Part shown: one piece after another, positions 48,401-64,000 of the stretch
How the letters are laid out: each line of letters begins with the position of its first letter
How positions within the stretch are numbered: the first letter of the stretch is position 1
From: Hypomesus transpacificus
Taxonomy: Eukaryota > Chordata > Actinopteri > Osmeriformes > Osmeridae
Assembly: GCF_021917145.1 (NCBI RefSeq)
Contig: NC_061077.1
Span: 10,873,251 to 10,937,250, forward strand
DNA length: 64,000 bases
Reading direction: 5' to 3'
Made by a program: the position numbers and the translations under genes
The notes under the pieces: model-generated
Database searches by the model: none
What the model saw: the letters and a program-made list of their open reading frames with translations, nothing else
What the model was told of the DNA's origin: nothing

Positions 48401-51340
48401 TTTTTAGCCACTGCTTTGTTTTTCTTCGGTCGGGACTCCTCGGGTGCCTTGAAACCGTTACTCGTTTCGGATTGGACCTTTGGAAAGTGGGAGTTGCAAA
48501 AGCATTCCTCTCTATTCTGCACGCTCCACACTGAAAACATTCCATCGCTGGTTTTGACACAAGTCGAATAATTATTACTTTAGACTAGCAATCACTGAAC
48601 CCATTCATCTCTTCATGTCTACAAGACATGTTCACAGAAATATATATTCAATGCTAATGTTCGATTATAATCATATGTTTTGGTTGGTGTAGGCTAGTAG
48701 AAGCACAGACAATAGCGCTAAAACAATTATACACAGATTTCGATTCAGCTTGTGCAGATTTTTTTAATTACGTTTTTCCATTTATCTGCTGTCAATTATT
48801 ATTATTATTATATATTGTTGCACTGTTTCTCTGAAGATTTGACGCAAGATTATTCAGTGGGACTCATTTTCCTCCTCTGCATCAGCTATTATAAAGTTAT
48901 TTTATAAGGTAAGCTCATTCATTGATGCAGTGAATATTACATGCACATGTGTACATGAAACGATACATACACAAACTGAAGGTAAAGAAGAGTGTCTCTC
49001 ATCCAATTGCAAGGTGACTCCACTCAACATTAATGCCCGCAAAGGCCAGGGGTCAAAAGAGAGAACATATTCAGGGATCAGAAACGCCCTACAGCAGAGA
49101 GAAGCATGCTGACCCTTCTGCCAAAAACATATCCCAATCAGGACTGTGGTCAGGGCTGAACCACACAACCCAAGAAGAAAACAAGGACTGCACAGCAGTT
49201 TACCGTCCTACTTTCAGGCATTTGTAGGCAACAACAAAGGTGCAATAAATGCAAAATGGACATCTCCTGGAGACCTTGGACAGTGTTGTGTGATCTCAAG
49301 TCTGATGTACAGGCTTGTTGTTCTCTGGTGGTGTCTGGTTCTTGTCTGCTGGTCACATTGCCTAAGATGATTCCTCTCAGCTTCAGAAGACTGATGGAAA
49401 GTCAGAGGGGCAAAGATGGGTGTCTGGTGTTGAGGTCCTGGGCTGCTTACGAGAGAATTGCAAATGGAGACACGAGGCAACCACATTTATTAAGAACCAT
49501 ATGCTGCCAGTGCATATGATCGAATAAGAAGTTACCACAGAAAAAAGCATGCCAGTAATTAGAATAGATTTGAGCAGAGTCTCTACTTCTTAACTGAGTG
49601 GAGAAGTTATGAAATGAACTTGCCAGTAAGATGGACATACACTATTTCGATATTTTTCTCATTGCTGTGCTGACAAATTCATGACAATCCATAAGGAATA
49701 TAAAGCAAGGCATTTCAGACACAAACACAAAAACAAGAGACTACAAATGAACTTGATAAATGTAAAAAGAGGATAAAGAAATTGAACTACAGAGGATAAA
49801 CAATTTTAGGTAACTGACATTTAAACAGCCATCTTGCATACTGACACAGCTTTAAATAGTGTCACTGTGTAAGTATTACTATCACCTTAAATGGCTGCTT
49901 TTTCAATTCAATGACCATAATGGTTTTGTAATTATAACTTACGCGGATAAGTACACACTATGGTAAGCCACTGCAACCTGCAAATGACAACATAAACAAA
50001 TCTTATTGGTTTTATAATGCTTAACATAAATCAAAAGCTTGCATTGACCAGGGCCATTTATTATAATACCTTATGAATTATAACTAATGATGAAATTACT
50101 TTGACTAAAAAGTTGTAATAATTGTTCTGTGGCTATCTTCGGTAGCTAATGCATTAGCTTAATTATTATTATTGTTATTGTGCTTAATGGGTCATCTGCT
50201 ACTTCATCTATTCAAAAACATCCTGAGCTGAAAATAACAGTTGGCTGTCCCTTCTACTTCTTCAAAAAGAAAAGGTTGGTAACTAGTAAGATTTAAATAA
50301 ACAAATACACTGCATACAGGATACAATAAAACGTAATACATTTTTAATAAAAAATAGACATTTAACAAAAAACATATAAAATACATTTAGTTTAATTTGT
50401 TAACAGATGTCATTCTTCATCGTCAGGTAAAAGCAATTAAGCATACAAAATTGAAACATTGACAATCAGACTACTTATTTTGTAAATTCCTTATGTGCGC
50501 AGTACACATACACACACTCATGTGCACACACACGCAATCACACACACAGAAACACATTTACTTACAGCACTATGCATTTTGCAATTTAATGTACCTCCAA
50601 ACATGCAGATGAGCACCCTGCCTGGAGCTTGGCCAATCTGAGCTTTATGTAGGGCTGGGTCTTTAGGTTCAGAATCATGTGATTTGCTGGAAGAAGTATC
50701 CCCCATCCCTCCTCCCTAGCCCTGCCCCAGAGTGGCCTCTGCTAGGCTATGTTTCCAGGAAAGGGGCCTACAGGACAGGCTGTGAGGCCTACGCAGGGAG
50801 AGATTGGCTCATTGAGAAAAACAAAAACACAGAGGGGAGGTGGGAAGACTCTCCCTTCTTACATAAGTCGGCCTCCATGACAGAAAAAAGTTCCCCGCCA
50901 CAATGCAAAGAAAAACCTGTCTGGCCGCTCTCTCAGTAATGGCACTGGCATTTCAGGGCTGAAGTTTGAGCAACAGCAGTATCAGTTTACAGCAAGTGAA
51001 GGCAGTAATTCCACTGGCATGCCAGCACACAAAATCAAAACATCAATAACATATGCATTGGAACTATAGCTGCTTTGCAGCATGGACAGAACTGCAAATA
51101 GGGATTATATCAAAATACAGATGATACAAAGTGTGGTTGCTTTCTTACATTTGACAATGTTTATAAAAGAATTCACAAGACATCATATAAAAAAATTCTT
51201 ATAATTGTTGTTCATTTTACTGTGCAGGGCTGGTGGTCTAGCACTGATCAAACATTCCCTGCCCCAGGGGATTAGTTATCTCTGTCAGTCAACAGTGCCT
51301 CCTTGTGGCGGAGAAGTGAAATAGCAAGTTCAAAATAAAA
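48401..51340. other. Intergenic region between ctdsp2 and slc11a2; no gene seen
   Basis: AT-rich sequence without splice-supported exons on either strand. Short (CA)n runs occur near 50505-50550 and (ATT)n near 48795-48812. No recognisable RNA gene or transposon. Confidence 0.5.
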
Positions 51341-51352
51341 GCACAACTTTTT

Positions 51353-51358
51353 TTTATT
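51353..51358 (-). terminator. slc11a2 poly(A) signal
   Basis: TTTATT on plus (AATAAA on minus) is only about 27 bases beyond the slc11a2 stop codon, giving a very short 3' UTR if used. Confidence 0.5.
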
Positions 51359-51384
51359 ACTGTACAGACTTTCAGCTTCTGAGT

Positions 51385-56066
<4,682 letters not shown>

Positions 56067-57270
56067 ACCGACGCGCTTGGTAATCTCCTAAGGAATATCT
56101 TTTTATCCCAAAATAAACTCCAGCTGCGGAATCGAAAATGTTTGGAGGCTACAAGAAGTGTTGGAGACACAATTCATTCAGCTAACTAGACTATGCATTT
56201 CTTTCATGAAGGAGTTCACTCTTCGCCTCTTCAGTTCAGATATCACGAACGAAATAGCTAACCTTCATTTGAAGCCTATGAAGGGGAGGACTTTCCTACA
56301 GGTAAGGGGAGGTGGCAAAGTCGTATTCCTTGTGTTTAATATGAAGGTTTAAGAGGTTTTAAACTGGTAGTTTCAGTAATTGTAGAATGATTAAGTGGGT
56401 CAATTCCGTACACCTGTCTGGTGAAGTTTAGATGGACGCAATAAGGTACATGAAGTATATGAACTTTAAGAATGAGATTTATGCATACAGGTGTCACCTA
56501 AGTCAGCCTTCAAGAATAAAGTGGCTTCAAAAGGTGCTTTTGAGCGCCATCTAGCCGCAGGGTAACAAGTAGCCAATTGACAGTTTTAATGTAGGAATGT
56601 CACTATAGTGAACATCAAAGAATTCCGCGGCCAAAGAATTAGTTCGGAGTTAATACAAAGAAGAAATCGATTCGAAATACACATCAGCCAACAATATCAA
56701 ATGTATTAGGACAGGATTTTAAAGGAAGGCGTATAAAGACGAGGTCTCTAGGTGGCGACAAATTGTCAACGTTTTACAACGGACTCCACCCTGTTGTGAT
56801 TTTTTTAAAGGATGAATGTATTCAATGTTTTATCGAATATTTCTCCGAATGTATTCAAATATGAAACATGCATATAATATAATGTATCCCTTTGCATTCA
56901 GAGTAGTAGTAAACGTACAATGTCCCATTAAACAGTACAAGTGAGGTGAAAAAAAAAGAAAAAGGAAGACGGGGCAAGACAGTAAATAACAAGGGATCAC
57001 TTGATCTCCATTTTTAATCCAATAATTTACTTATTATCAAATCTGAATTCAGCACACAGCAGCAATAGTCTGTAGTATAGCTGACACAGCCGTAAAACAT
57101 TGTTATCGGTCGGATTGACGAAAAAGAATGTCATTAAAATCAGATGAATGTAGGTAAATGTTTTGTATTTTGACAAGCACCGATCTGACGTTGAGCAAAA
57201 TTTGAATTGCTTCTGTGAGGTGTGATGAAGAATAAAATGAAATGCCCATGCAAAAAACCCTGTGAAATGT
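56067..57270. other. slc11a2 upstream region and intergenic space; no gene seen
   Basis: Upstream of the slc11a2 start codon. An alternative first exon could lie here, but none is recognisable. The rest is AT-rich with no structured repeat. Confidence 0.45.
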
Positions 57271-57284
57271 ACATACAGTATATC

Positions 57285-57290
57285 TTTATT
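57285..57290 (-). terminator. marchf9 poly(A) signal
   Basis: TTTATT on plus (AATAAA on minus), about 620 bases after the marchf9 stop. The intervening 57291-57908 is the likely 3' UTR. Confidence 0.45.
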
Positions 57291-57908
57291 GCAAAGAAGA
57301 TAGGGGTCACAGGAATCGTATTGATTTTTTCTTTCTTTATATTTGCCTATCCCTTGTGTAGATGTAAAAGTCAGTATGGCTGTTCTTGTGGATGTAGTGT
57401 GTATTTTTCGTAGTTCAGTCCCTATTTAGAACTGAAGTTATATTTTTTATTTGTAGAGCAGGTAAGATCATTATTCAGAGTTGATCAGAGATGCTTCACG
57501 TGTATGGAAGTTCATTATTATCATGTTAATATTCCAGTATAAAATCAAAATGAGTAAAAAAAATGATAAAAAAACAACACAATCAAATTAAATGAACAAA
57601 TGTCAGTGCATCCTGAAATCGAACTGGAAAACTGCCTGTTTCCTTGGTTTAGGTAATAAAGCCTGTCAGAATTTCTTTTGTCTTTTTTGTCTTTTTTAGA
57701 TTTGATGTCATCCATAATACTTTCAAAGTTCTTCAAATATTAAAAACAAGCATCTGTCCTTTTTGCTAAGAGACAGGAGGAAGGATCCACGTGTGTTCTG
57801 GATGTTGATGCCCGGGGCATTCCTCCGCGTATCCTCAGATTTGAAGGCATTGCCATGACAGCCTGTGAGTCAGTATGTATCCCTCTGCCTCCCTGCACAT
57901 GCCCAACC

Positions 57909-60900
57909 TCATACGGTGGTGACCCTCATCACCACCTCACGGTTAGCAGCTGAGCTAATGCGTGGGTCATTGGGCCGCAGCTGGCTCAGGATGTGTAGGA
58001 TGGTGTAGCCACAGTGGTGGTTGAGGATAGTCCTGAACCTCTGGCTCCTACGCCCACCACCACTGCTGCCCAGACTGTGGGGGTTACTACGAGAGCCCCG
58101 GCCCCCAGTCTTATTGGAGCTCAGTGGGTCCCCCAGGTCCTTGGACTTCTCATAGTTCAGAACTTTCCACTGCTGATTGACAGCTTGCCAGCGCTTGAAG
58201 ATTCGGTACACAGAGGAGCCCTCGTGGATTATAAGGCCTGGACAGAGATATGATGGGACAAATAGAGGTTTGAGAGCAGGAGTGAATAGTTGCATGACCC
58301 TATCTTGGATAAAAGCAAGGGAGTCAATCGTTCAAACAAACTGTAGTACCTTTCGGAGCATATATGGCAGTTGACTATTAGTTTACAAGGCCCATTTAAA
58401 AGCTTCATCATAACAATCTCTCCTCACCAATGCAGACGATGTCCATGAAGCCGTACATGCCATAGCAGATCTGGAAGAGCAGATCCTGGCGCTGCCAGCG
58501 GGCCGAGGGGCTGAGAGAAGACCAGATGAGCCAGGAGATGCTGGCGATGAGGAACAGGGAGCCCAGGATGATGGCAGCGATCTGCACCTTCTCGATCACC
58601 GTCAGCGAGATGGCCTGCCACTGGAGGTGAGATGTTATGACCTCACTGGGTTAGTACAGGATGCACATAGAGGTACAGAGAGACACAGTCACACATTCAC
58701 ACATACATCTCCTCACAGGTACATTTTCTCTAGCCCCCTACACACCAACACACACTCACACTTCCTCACGCACACATACACATATAAATATGTACACTTC
58801 CTCACACATAAGCTCACATACACACACACACACACATTGAGGAACACTGATGCAGCAGGGGGAAATGTGTCAGCCCAACATGGCTCACACCATCACTCTG
58901 AGCTCTAGAGAGCCATGATGCCTACAGCTCTACAGCAGAGCACTCCCTATCAGTAATACTGTGATTGTTGCTCTGCTCCACAATAGTGTCAAGGGAAAAA
59001 CTGGTTTTACCGGGCATAACGTCTCTGTGTGACACATGGTAATGGTACTCATGTAATTGACAAAAATACAGCCCAAAATGCACGCAGTTAATCACGACGG
59101 ACGTGTTCAACGCCCTTGTCCATTGTTGCCTCCTTGTTAACAAATGAGGGTGGGGCCAGCATGGAGGGGATGGATGCGGAGGACATATACCTGCAGTGGG
59201 TTCTTGGTGCTGATGGCCAGGACCTGGTACTTGAAGTAGCACAGCTCACAGCTCCAGGAGCCTCTCTCGCTGATCCAGCGGATGAGGCAGGGCTGGTGGG
59301 TGCAGCGGACCGAGCCGGCGCAGCGACACGGGCTCAGCAGCTCCCCCTGCAGGATGGACAGATGCGCCCCAAAAACATCAGCTGGACCGTCATCAGAATC
59401 GGGTCAATATCATAGAACACACCGCCCATCAATGAATCCATACACCACTTAGAATTCATGGCAAATACCCTCGTTTTTTCTCCTGGCAAGTCAAAGGCAT
59501 TGTATCCGCACAGCACTTAAAATGCACAGCCTCTACGTTGCGTAATTCGAAATGAGATCGCCTGTGTGGATTCTGGAAGGAAGCCAATGTCTTTCTAAAA
59601 CCACGCCAGCAATCTAAGTAGTCGTCTGCGGTAAGAGAATGGACACACACCCACACAACCATGGGACATGGCTCTTTGTGTCATTTGTAATATTAAGGTA
59701 TAGTCACTAACACCATCCCTTCTTCTTTGTGTCATTTGTAATATTAAGGTATAGTCACTAACACCATCCCTTCTTCTTTGTGTCATTTGTAATATTAAGG
59801 TATTGTCACTAACACCATCCCTTCTTCTTTGTGTCATTTGTAATATTAAGGTATAGTCACTAACACCATCCCTTCTTCTTTGTGTCATTTGTAATATTAA
59901 GGTATAGTCACTAACACCATCCCTTCTTCTTTGTGTCATTTGTAATATTAAGGTATAGTCACTAACACCATCCCTTCTTCTTTGTGTCATTTGTAATATT
60001 AAGGTATAGTCACTAACACCATCCCTTCTTCTTTGTGTCATTTGTAATATTAAGGTATAGTCACTAACACCATCCCTTCTTCTTTGTGTCATTTGTAATA
60101 TTAAGGTATAGTCACTAACACCATCCCTTCTTCTTTGTGTCATTTGTAAAATTAAGGTATAGTCACTAACACCATCCCTTCTTCTTTGTGTCATTTGTAA
60201 TATTAAGGTATAGTCACTAACACCATCCCTTCTTCTTTGTGTCGTTTGTAATATTAAGGTATAGTCACTAACACCATCCCTTCTTCTTTGTGTCATTTGT
60301 AATATTAAGGTATAGTCACTAACACCATCCCTTCTTCTTTGTGTCATTTGTAATATTAAGGTATAGTCACTAACACCATCCCTTCTTCTTTGTGTCATTT
60401 GTAATATTAAGGTATAGTCACTAACACCATCCCTTCTTCTTTGTGTCATTTGTAATATTAAGGTATAGTCACTAACACCATCCCTTCTTCTTTGTGTCAT
60501 TTGTAATATTAAGGTATAGTCACTAACACCATCCCTTCTTCTTTGTGTCATTTGTAATATTAAGGTATAGTCACTAACACCATCCCTTCTTCTTTGTGTC
60601 ATTTGTAATATTAAGGTATTGTCACTAACACCATCCCTTCCTTGTATTACGCAGAAAATGGAAAACCATGGCATTTATTACTGTTTCCTATCCAACCCTG
60701 AGGTGAAAAAGGTTCAAATGTCAGTGATGAAGTTAGCGTTTTAGTCATCAGTTTTAGGAATTATGCATGAATCATTAGTAGATCAATGCGTGGGCACAGC
60801 ATGATACCTGGCCCTGTCGGTGGGTAGGGGCCTATTACCGGCAGGATCTGACGGCATCGTGATTGGAGTATTCAAGGGCAGGGAGGTGAAGGAGAGGTGA

Positions 60901-63273
60901 GCCATACCACCCCTACTGTTTGCATAGACTCTCAGTGAACTCAATCAATACGACTCACAGCAACACCTACAACAAACAACGCCCTCGTGGACCAACAGAA
61001 GGAGCTTCCAGGGGTCAACTCATGATTAAAAAGAGGGGCTGTTAGAGTTAGGTGAACTGTTGCGTTATGCAAGCAGAATTTGCTCAAGTGCAGAGCAAAA
61101 AAGTACAATGCACTGCCCGCACACAAAGCGGAATGTCTGTCCAAATAAAACAGTCCTCATCATGCATACAAAGCCTCTTCAGATCTCCAGTGAACTTTCA
61201 TGTGGACACATTCTGTAACAGAAACCCAACCAATGTCTTTTTTGGTTTTGTTGGTGGAGGAGTTTGACCTGTTTAAGCCGTGCTTACAGAATGCACCTCC
61301 TCACCCTCTCAATGACCAGTCAGCTTCCACAAAGGAATGCAGAGATCACACTGAATCATCTGTGCCTATTCCTTTTTGTTCTCTTTTTTTCCTGACTTTG
61401 CCTAACTTGTTCAACCATCAACTAAAGGAGCTGATGTGATTATCTACTGTAGCCTTAAACAGACTTACATGGAAAGCACCATATGGCACCCATAAACTTA
61501 AATAACTGATTATGACACTTTTATGATGACACAGAATAGGTCAGCAATACTTTTTTGCATTTGGTGAATATCAAGCCGGGTAAAAACGGATGTGTGTCTG
61601 CCAACCGTTGCAGTATGATCAAATTCAGGTGCCAGCACTATCAAAATATTACAGTATCCAATAACCTACATCCAAAACATCATATATCACATTCTAGTTA
61701 GAAGTCCCATCTCCTGTTCATCAGCCAATGCTAGCCTGTTGTGGCAAGTCACTGTCAAGTAGAATCAGTTGGGCACCTTGCGTGGTGTTCTGACAGGTAT
61801 GACAGGTTTGGGATTCATATTTCAGACCTCCCACTGAGTTAGGTTATTATATGTGTGTGGAGGTTAATTGACCAGCTGACTGAGACATGATTCAGTCCCC
61901 TGTCATGACCTGCTTAAATAATGAAATAGCATTAAGATGACAATGTAATGCAAGATTGCTTTAAAGGCAGTGGGGAACAATAAGTCAACATTGTCCGACA
62001 TTGAGATTTCTTGTTGTGGTATGTGAAGATGCATTTCTTCCGGTCTATGCATGTAATTGCTTCAGAGGTTCAACGTATAAATTCAGTTTTACACCTTGCA
62101 AACAATGTCACCATGAAACACACACAAGTTGTTTGGGAATGCCCAACCAATTTGTGCCATTTTCAAGCTATTCCATTGTGATATTTCATTTCTGATATAA
62201 TAGGGGGTCTGAGTTCTTGCATGTTGCTGGCATACAGACTTCCGTGAGACTGCTTGTGATTGGAGCTCAGCTAACAAGCTCAGTCACAGTTTATATATAC
62301 TATAAATGAGCACATCCAGAGTAATCACACCATTAGTGACAAACATAGTATTCAAGGAAGTGACTAAGAGTGACTAAGAAGTCATTTACATCTGTGCTCC
62401 CACAACACTTACAGCATTTCTAATTATTCGGACGCAAAGGATGACCTGCTGGAGGCAGCCTGTTACAGGTTCCTGCACATCTGGTGAGTCAAGATTTGGC
62501 TGCCGACCAAAGATCTGTTCTAGTCCTAACAGCAAGGGTTAAAAATGTGTTTGAGAATCATGTTTAGGAAATTGATGGATCAACCCCTTGCATTCAGACT
62601 GCTCTTTACAGGCAGTTGATTCCCGTATAAACGAATAATACAGTAGAACAGTACCGTACCAGTCGTGAGCCCACTCCGTATACTCATCCACCTCACTCTC
62701 CTGTTCACCCTTTACATTGTCAAACTTTCTTTGTTGCTCGTCAGCAACATTATGGGACGACCTAGTTCGCTTTGCTTGTGCTGTACATCTCCAAAGCCCT
62801 GAAACACATACTGTCCACCTGCCAAATCAGCTCTCAGCAGATTCTGATCGAATCCAAACATTCATTCATACAAAATACTTAAAGTTATCGATGACATCCT
62901 GCAGCTGGACAGAGTTAGAGGGAATGTGGGACGAAGAGTATACCTGCTCAGGCCCTTGGAAGCAGATCCGACACTGGGGCGTGCGCATGCTGCTCGAGGT
63001 GCTGGTGAGAGACACGGCGTCCAGGCCCATTTGCAGTTTGGGGTCCTTCTCCTCAAACGCCAGGCTCCGGGGCCGAGGATCACCACCATAGTACTCCTCT
63101 TCATCATCCCGGGAAGAGCAGTCGACAAAGGGAGGCCAGCCGCAGCCGCCCATCCCCAGACCTCGCATGTTTGACCGTCTATCTGCGTCTGTGCCGGACT
63201 GTCTCGAATCGGATCGCATAAAAACCAGTACTTTCAGTTCGTTGAAAAACATGCGGATCCGATACTTGAACAT
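57909..63273 (-). CDS. marchf9: E3 ubiquitin ligase MARCHF9, 335 aa, 4 exons
   Basis: Exons, minus strand: 63273-62944, 59346-59191, 58620-58428, 58237-57909; total 1008 nt. MARCH ligases are membrane RING-CH proteins that ubiquitinate cell-surface and Golgi/endosomal cargo for lysosomal sorting. The RING-CH domain spans exons 1-2 (about residues 100-155): [47 protein letters not shown], with all C4HC3 ligands visible. Two membrane segments follow in exon 3 ([39 protein letters not shown]), then [20 protein letters not shown]. The tail ends [10 protein letters not shown], a class I PDZ-binding type ending. [17 protein letters not shown] and [20 protein letters not shown] separate MARCHF9 from MARCHF4 and MARCHF11. 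Introns hold CA-rich tracts (58680-58840) and a 51-bp minisatellite. Confidence 0.95.
59671..60641 (-). repeat. 51-bp minisatellite, about 19 units, in marchf9 intron 1
   Basis: The unit on plus begins ttcttctttgtgtcatttgt and ends cactaacaccatccc, 51 bp. Units are almost identical; differences include gtattg for gtatag in the second and last units, one cgtttg for catttg and one aaaatt for aatatt. As 51 is divisible by three, a false minus-strand frame with a 17-residue repeat results; it is not a gene. Confidence 0.97.
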
Positions 63274-64000
63274 GTTTGGCTACATAAGACGTATTCAGAA
63301 CAGGGCGGAATGTGAAAACTAAGTGGTTTAAACAAAGGAACTGTTTTTTTATTTTTTATTCAAATAGACGAAATATCAAGCCCATTTGGCAGTTATATTG
63401 TTGCGAATGTTTACTGCTTTAAAGTGTACATTTGACTTAATTTCACCATATCATTTCTGAACAACATCAGAGACCAGTTTTGGGATGAATATGGGATAAA
63501 GGACTTCGTCTTGGTTGTTGCCGCTCTGATGGCATTTGTGCCTAAGCCAATGCGGATCAGAGATTTTCTTCTTGAGCACCCCGAGACACTCTTTCAATAT
63601 TCATTGCCAAACAACTCCTCTGCAAATTCTGTTTGGGTGTATCTTCCACTGTCCTAAAATACCTTATGTAACGTCAGCCAAGAATCTTAGAAGTAAATTT
63701 CTTTAACTGTCTGTCTAAATACACTTCATCAGATGCCTTGGGTTTGCAGCAGAATACATGTTTTGCTACCCAAAGCAGAAGACTGCGAGAGTGTGGACGA
63801 GAGGAGGAGTGAGCAACGTAGAGCCAGAAAATATAAAATGGGATCTAAAACAGAACGACATTCCATCTACACAGTCAGGTTGGCTTCTCTTGTCAAGAAT
63901 CATAATCCAAAACGATGAGGACGATGCAATGGAAGTTTGATGCAGTTTGATGCGATTTTATCGTGTCTTCTTATTGTCTTTCTGTGCCATACCAGTCGTC
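63274..64000. promoter_or_regulatory. marchf9 5' leader and upstream region
   Basis: Sequence upstream of the marchf9 ATG. No other gene is recognisable on either strand up to the window edge; short plus-strand frames lack support. Confidence 0.35.

Noticed and set aside
50940-50965. CAGTGC hairpin-like sequence on the minus strand as an iron-responsive element of slc11a2
   Set aside because: Only about four base pairs flank the loop, the bulged C is missing and the site lies beyond the predicted poly(A) signal.
59595-60674. 359-codon minus-strand frame with a 17-residue repeat
   Set aside because: It is the 51-bp minisatellite in marchf9 intron 1 read in one frame; no start context, splice support or non-repeat domain.
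63484-63940. Possible exon of another gene upstream of marchf9
   Set aside because: Short plus-strand frames show no recognised motif and no convincing splice pair.

Overview
The window is vertebrate nuclear DNA, almost certainly a teleost fish. It carries split genes with GT-AG introns, many short introns, AATAAA/ATTAAA signals, long (CA)n/(GA)n microsatellites, minisatellites and fish-type transposon remnants. I assembled the exons by eye; each of the seven complete coding models closes to a whole number of codons with one stop. The species cannot be fixed; the repeat style would fit a basal euteleost, but that is a guess. Nothing is prokaryotic and I see no intact virus or autonomous transposon.

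Layout, left to right. (1) 1-1093, minus: the first part of a gene like the N-terminus of fibrous sheath-interacting protein 2, cut by the window edge. (2) 1680-5262, plus: sarnp, an mRNA-export factor. (3) 5571-10521, plus: ccnt1, cyclin T1 of P-TEFb. (4) 13016-18836, plus: kansl2 of the NSL acetyltransferase complex, with an H/ACA snoRNA in intron 6 and a nested transposon in intron 3. (5) 29453-35218, plus: nckap5l (Cep169), with a 9.9-kb first intron. (6) 37245-39069, minus: tmbim6 (Bax inhibitor-1), tail to tail with nckap5l. (7) 42054-47878, minus: ctdsp2, with mir-26 in intron 4. (8) 51385-56066, minus: slc11a2 (DMT1). (9) 57909-63273, minus: marchf9.

The gene set matches human 12q13-q14 (KANSL2-CCNT1; NCKAP5L-TMBIM6; SARNP, SLC11A2, CTDSP2, MARCHF9). 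The slc11a2-ctdsp2-marchf9 part has a paralogous counterpart on human 2q35 (SLC11A1-CTDSP1-MARCHF4). The genes do not form an operon or one pathway, although several act in transcription and RNA handling (sarnp, ccnt1, kansl2, ctdsp2).

The most interesting signals are non-coding: the intronic mir-26 and H/ACA RNA; a 33-bp tandem array in sarnp in which every unit holds a 5'-splice-site-like and a branch-point-like sequence; several splice sites built directly on microsatellites ((TG)n, (CT)n, poly-C); an intron of kansl2 that is open in frame; and three perfect CTCF-type cores. I found no evidence for an undescribed multi-gene system.
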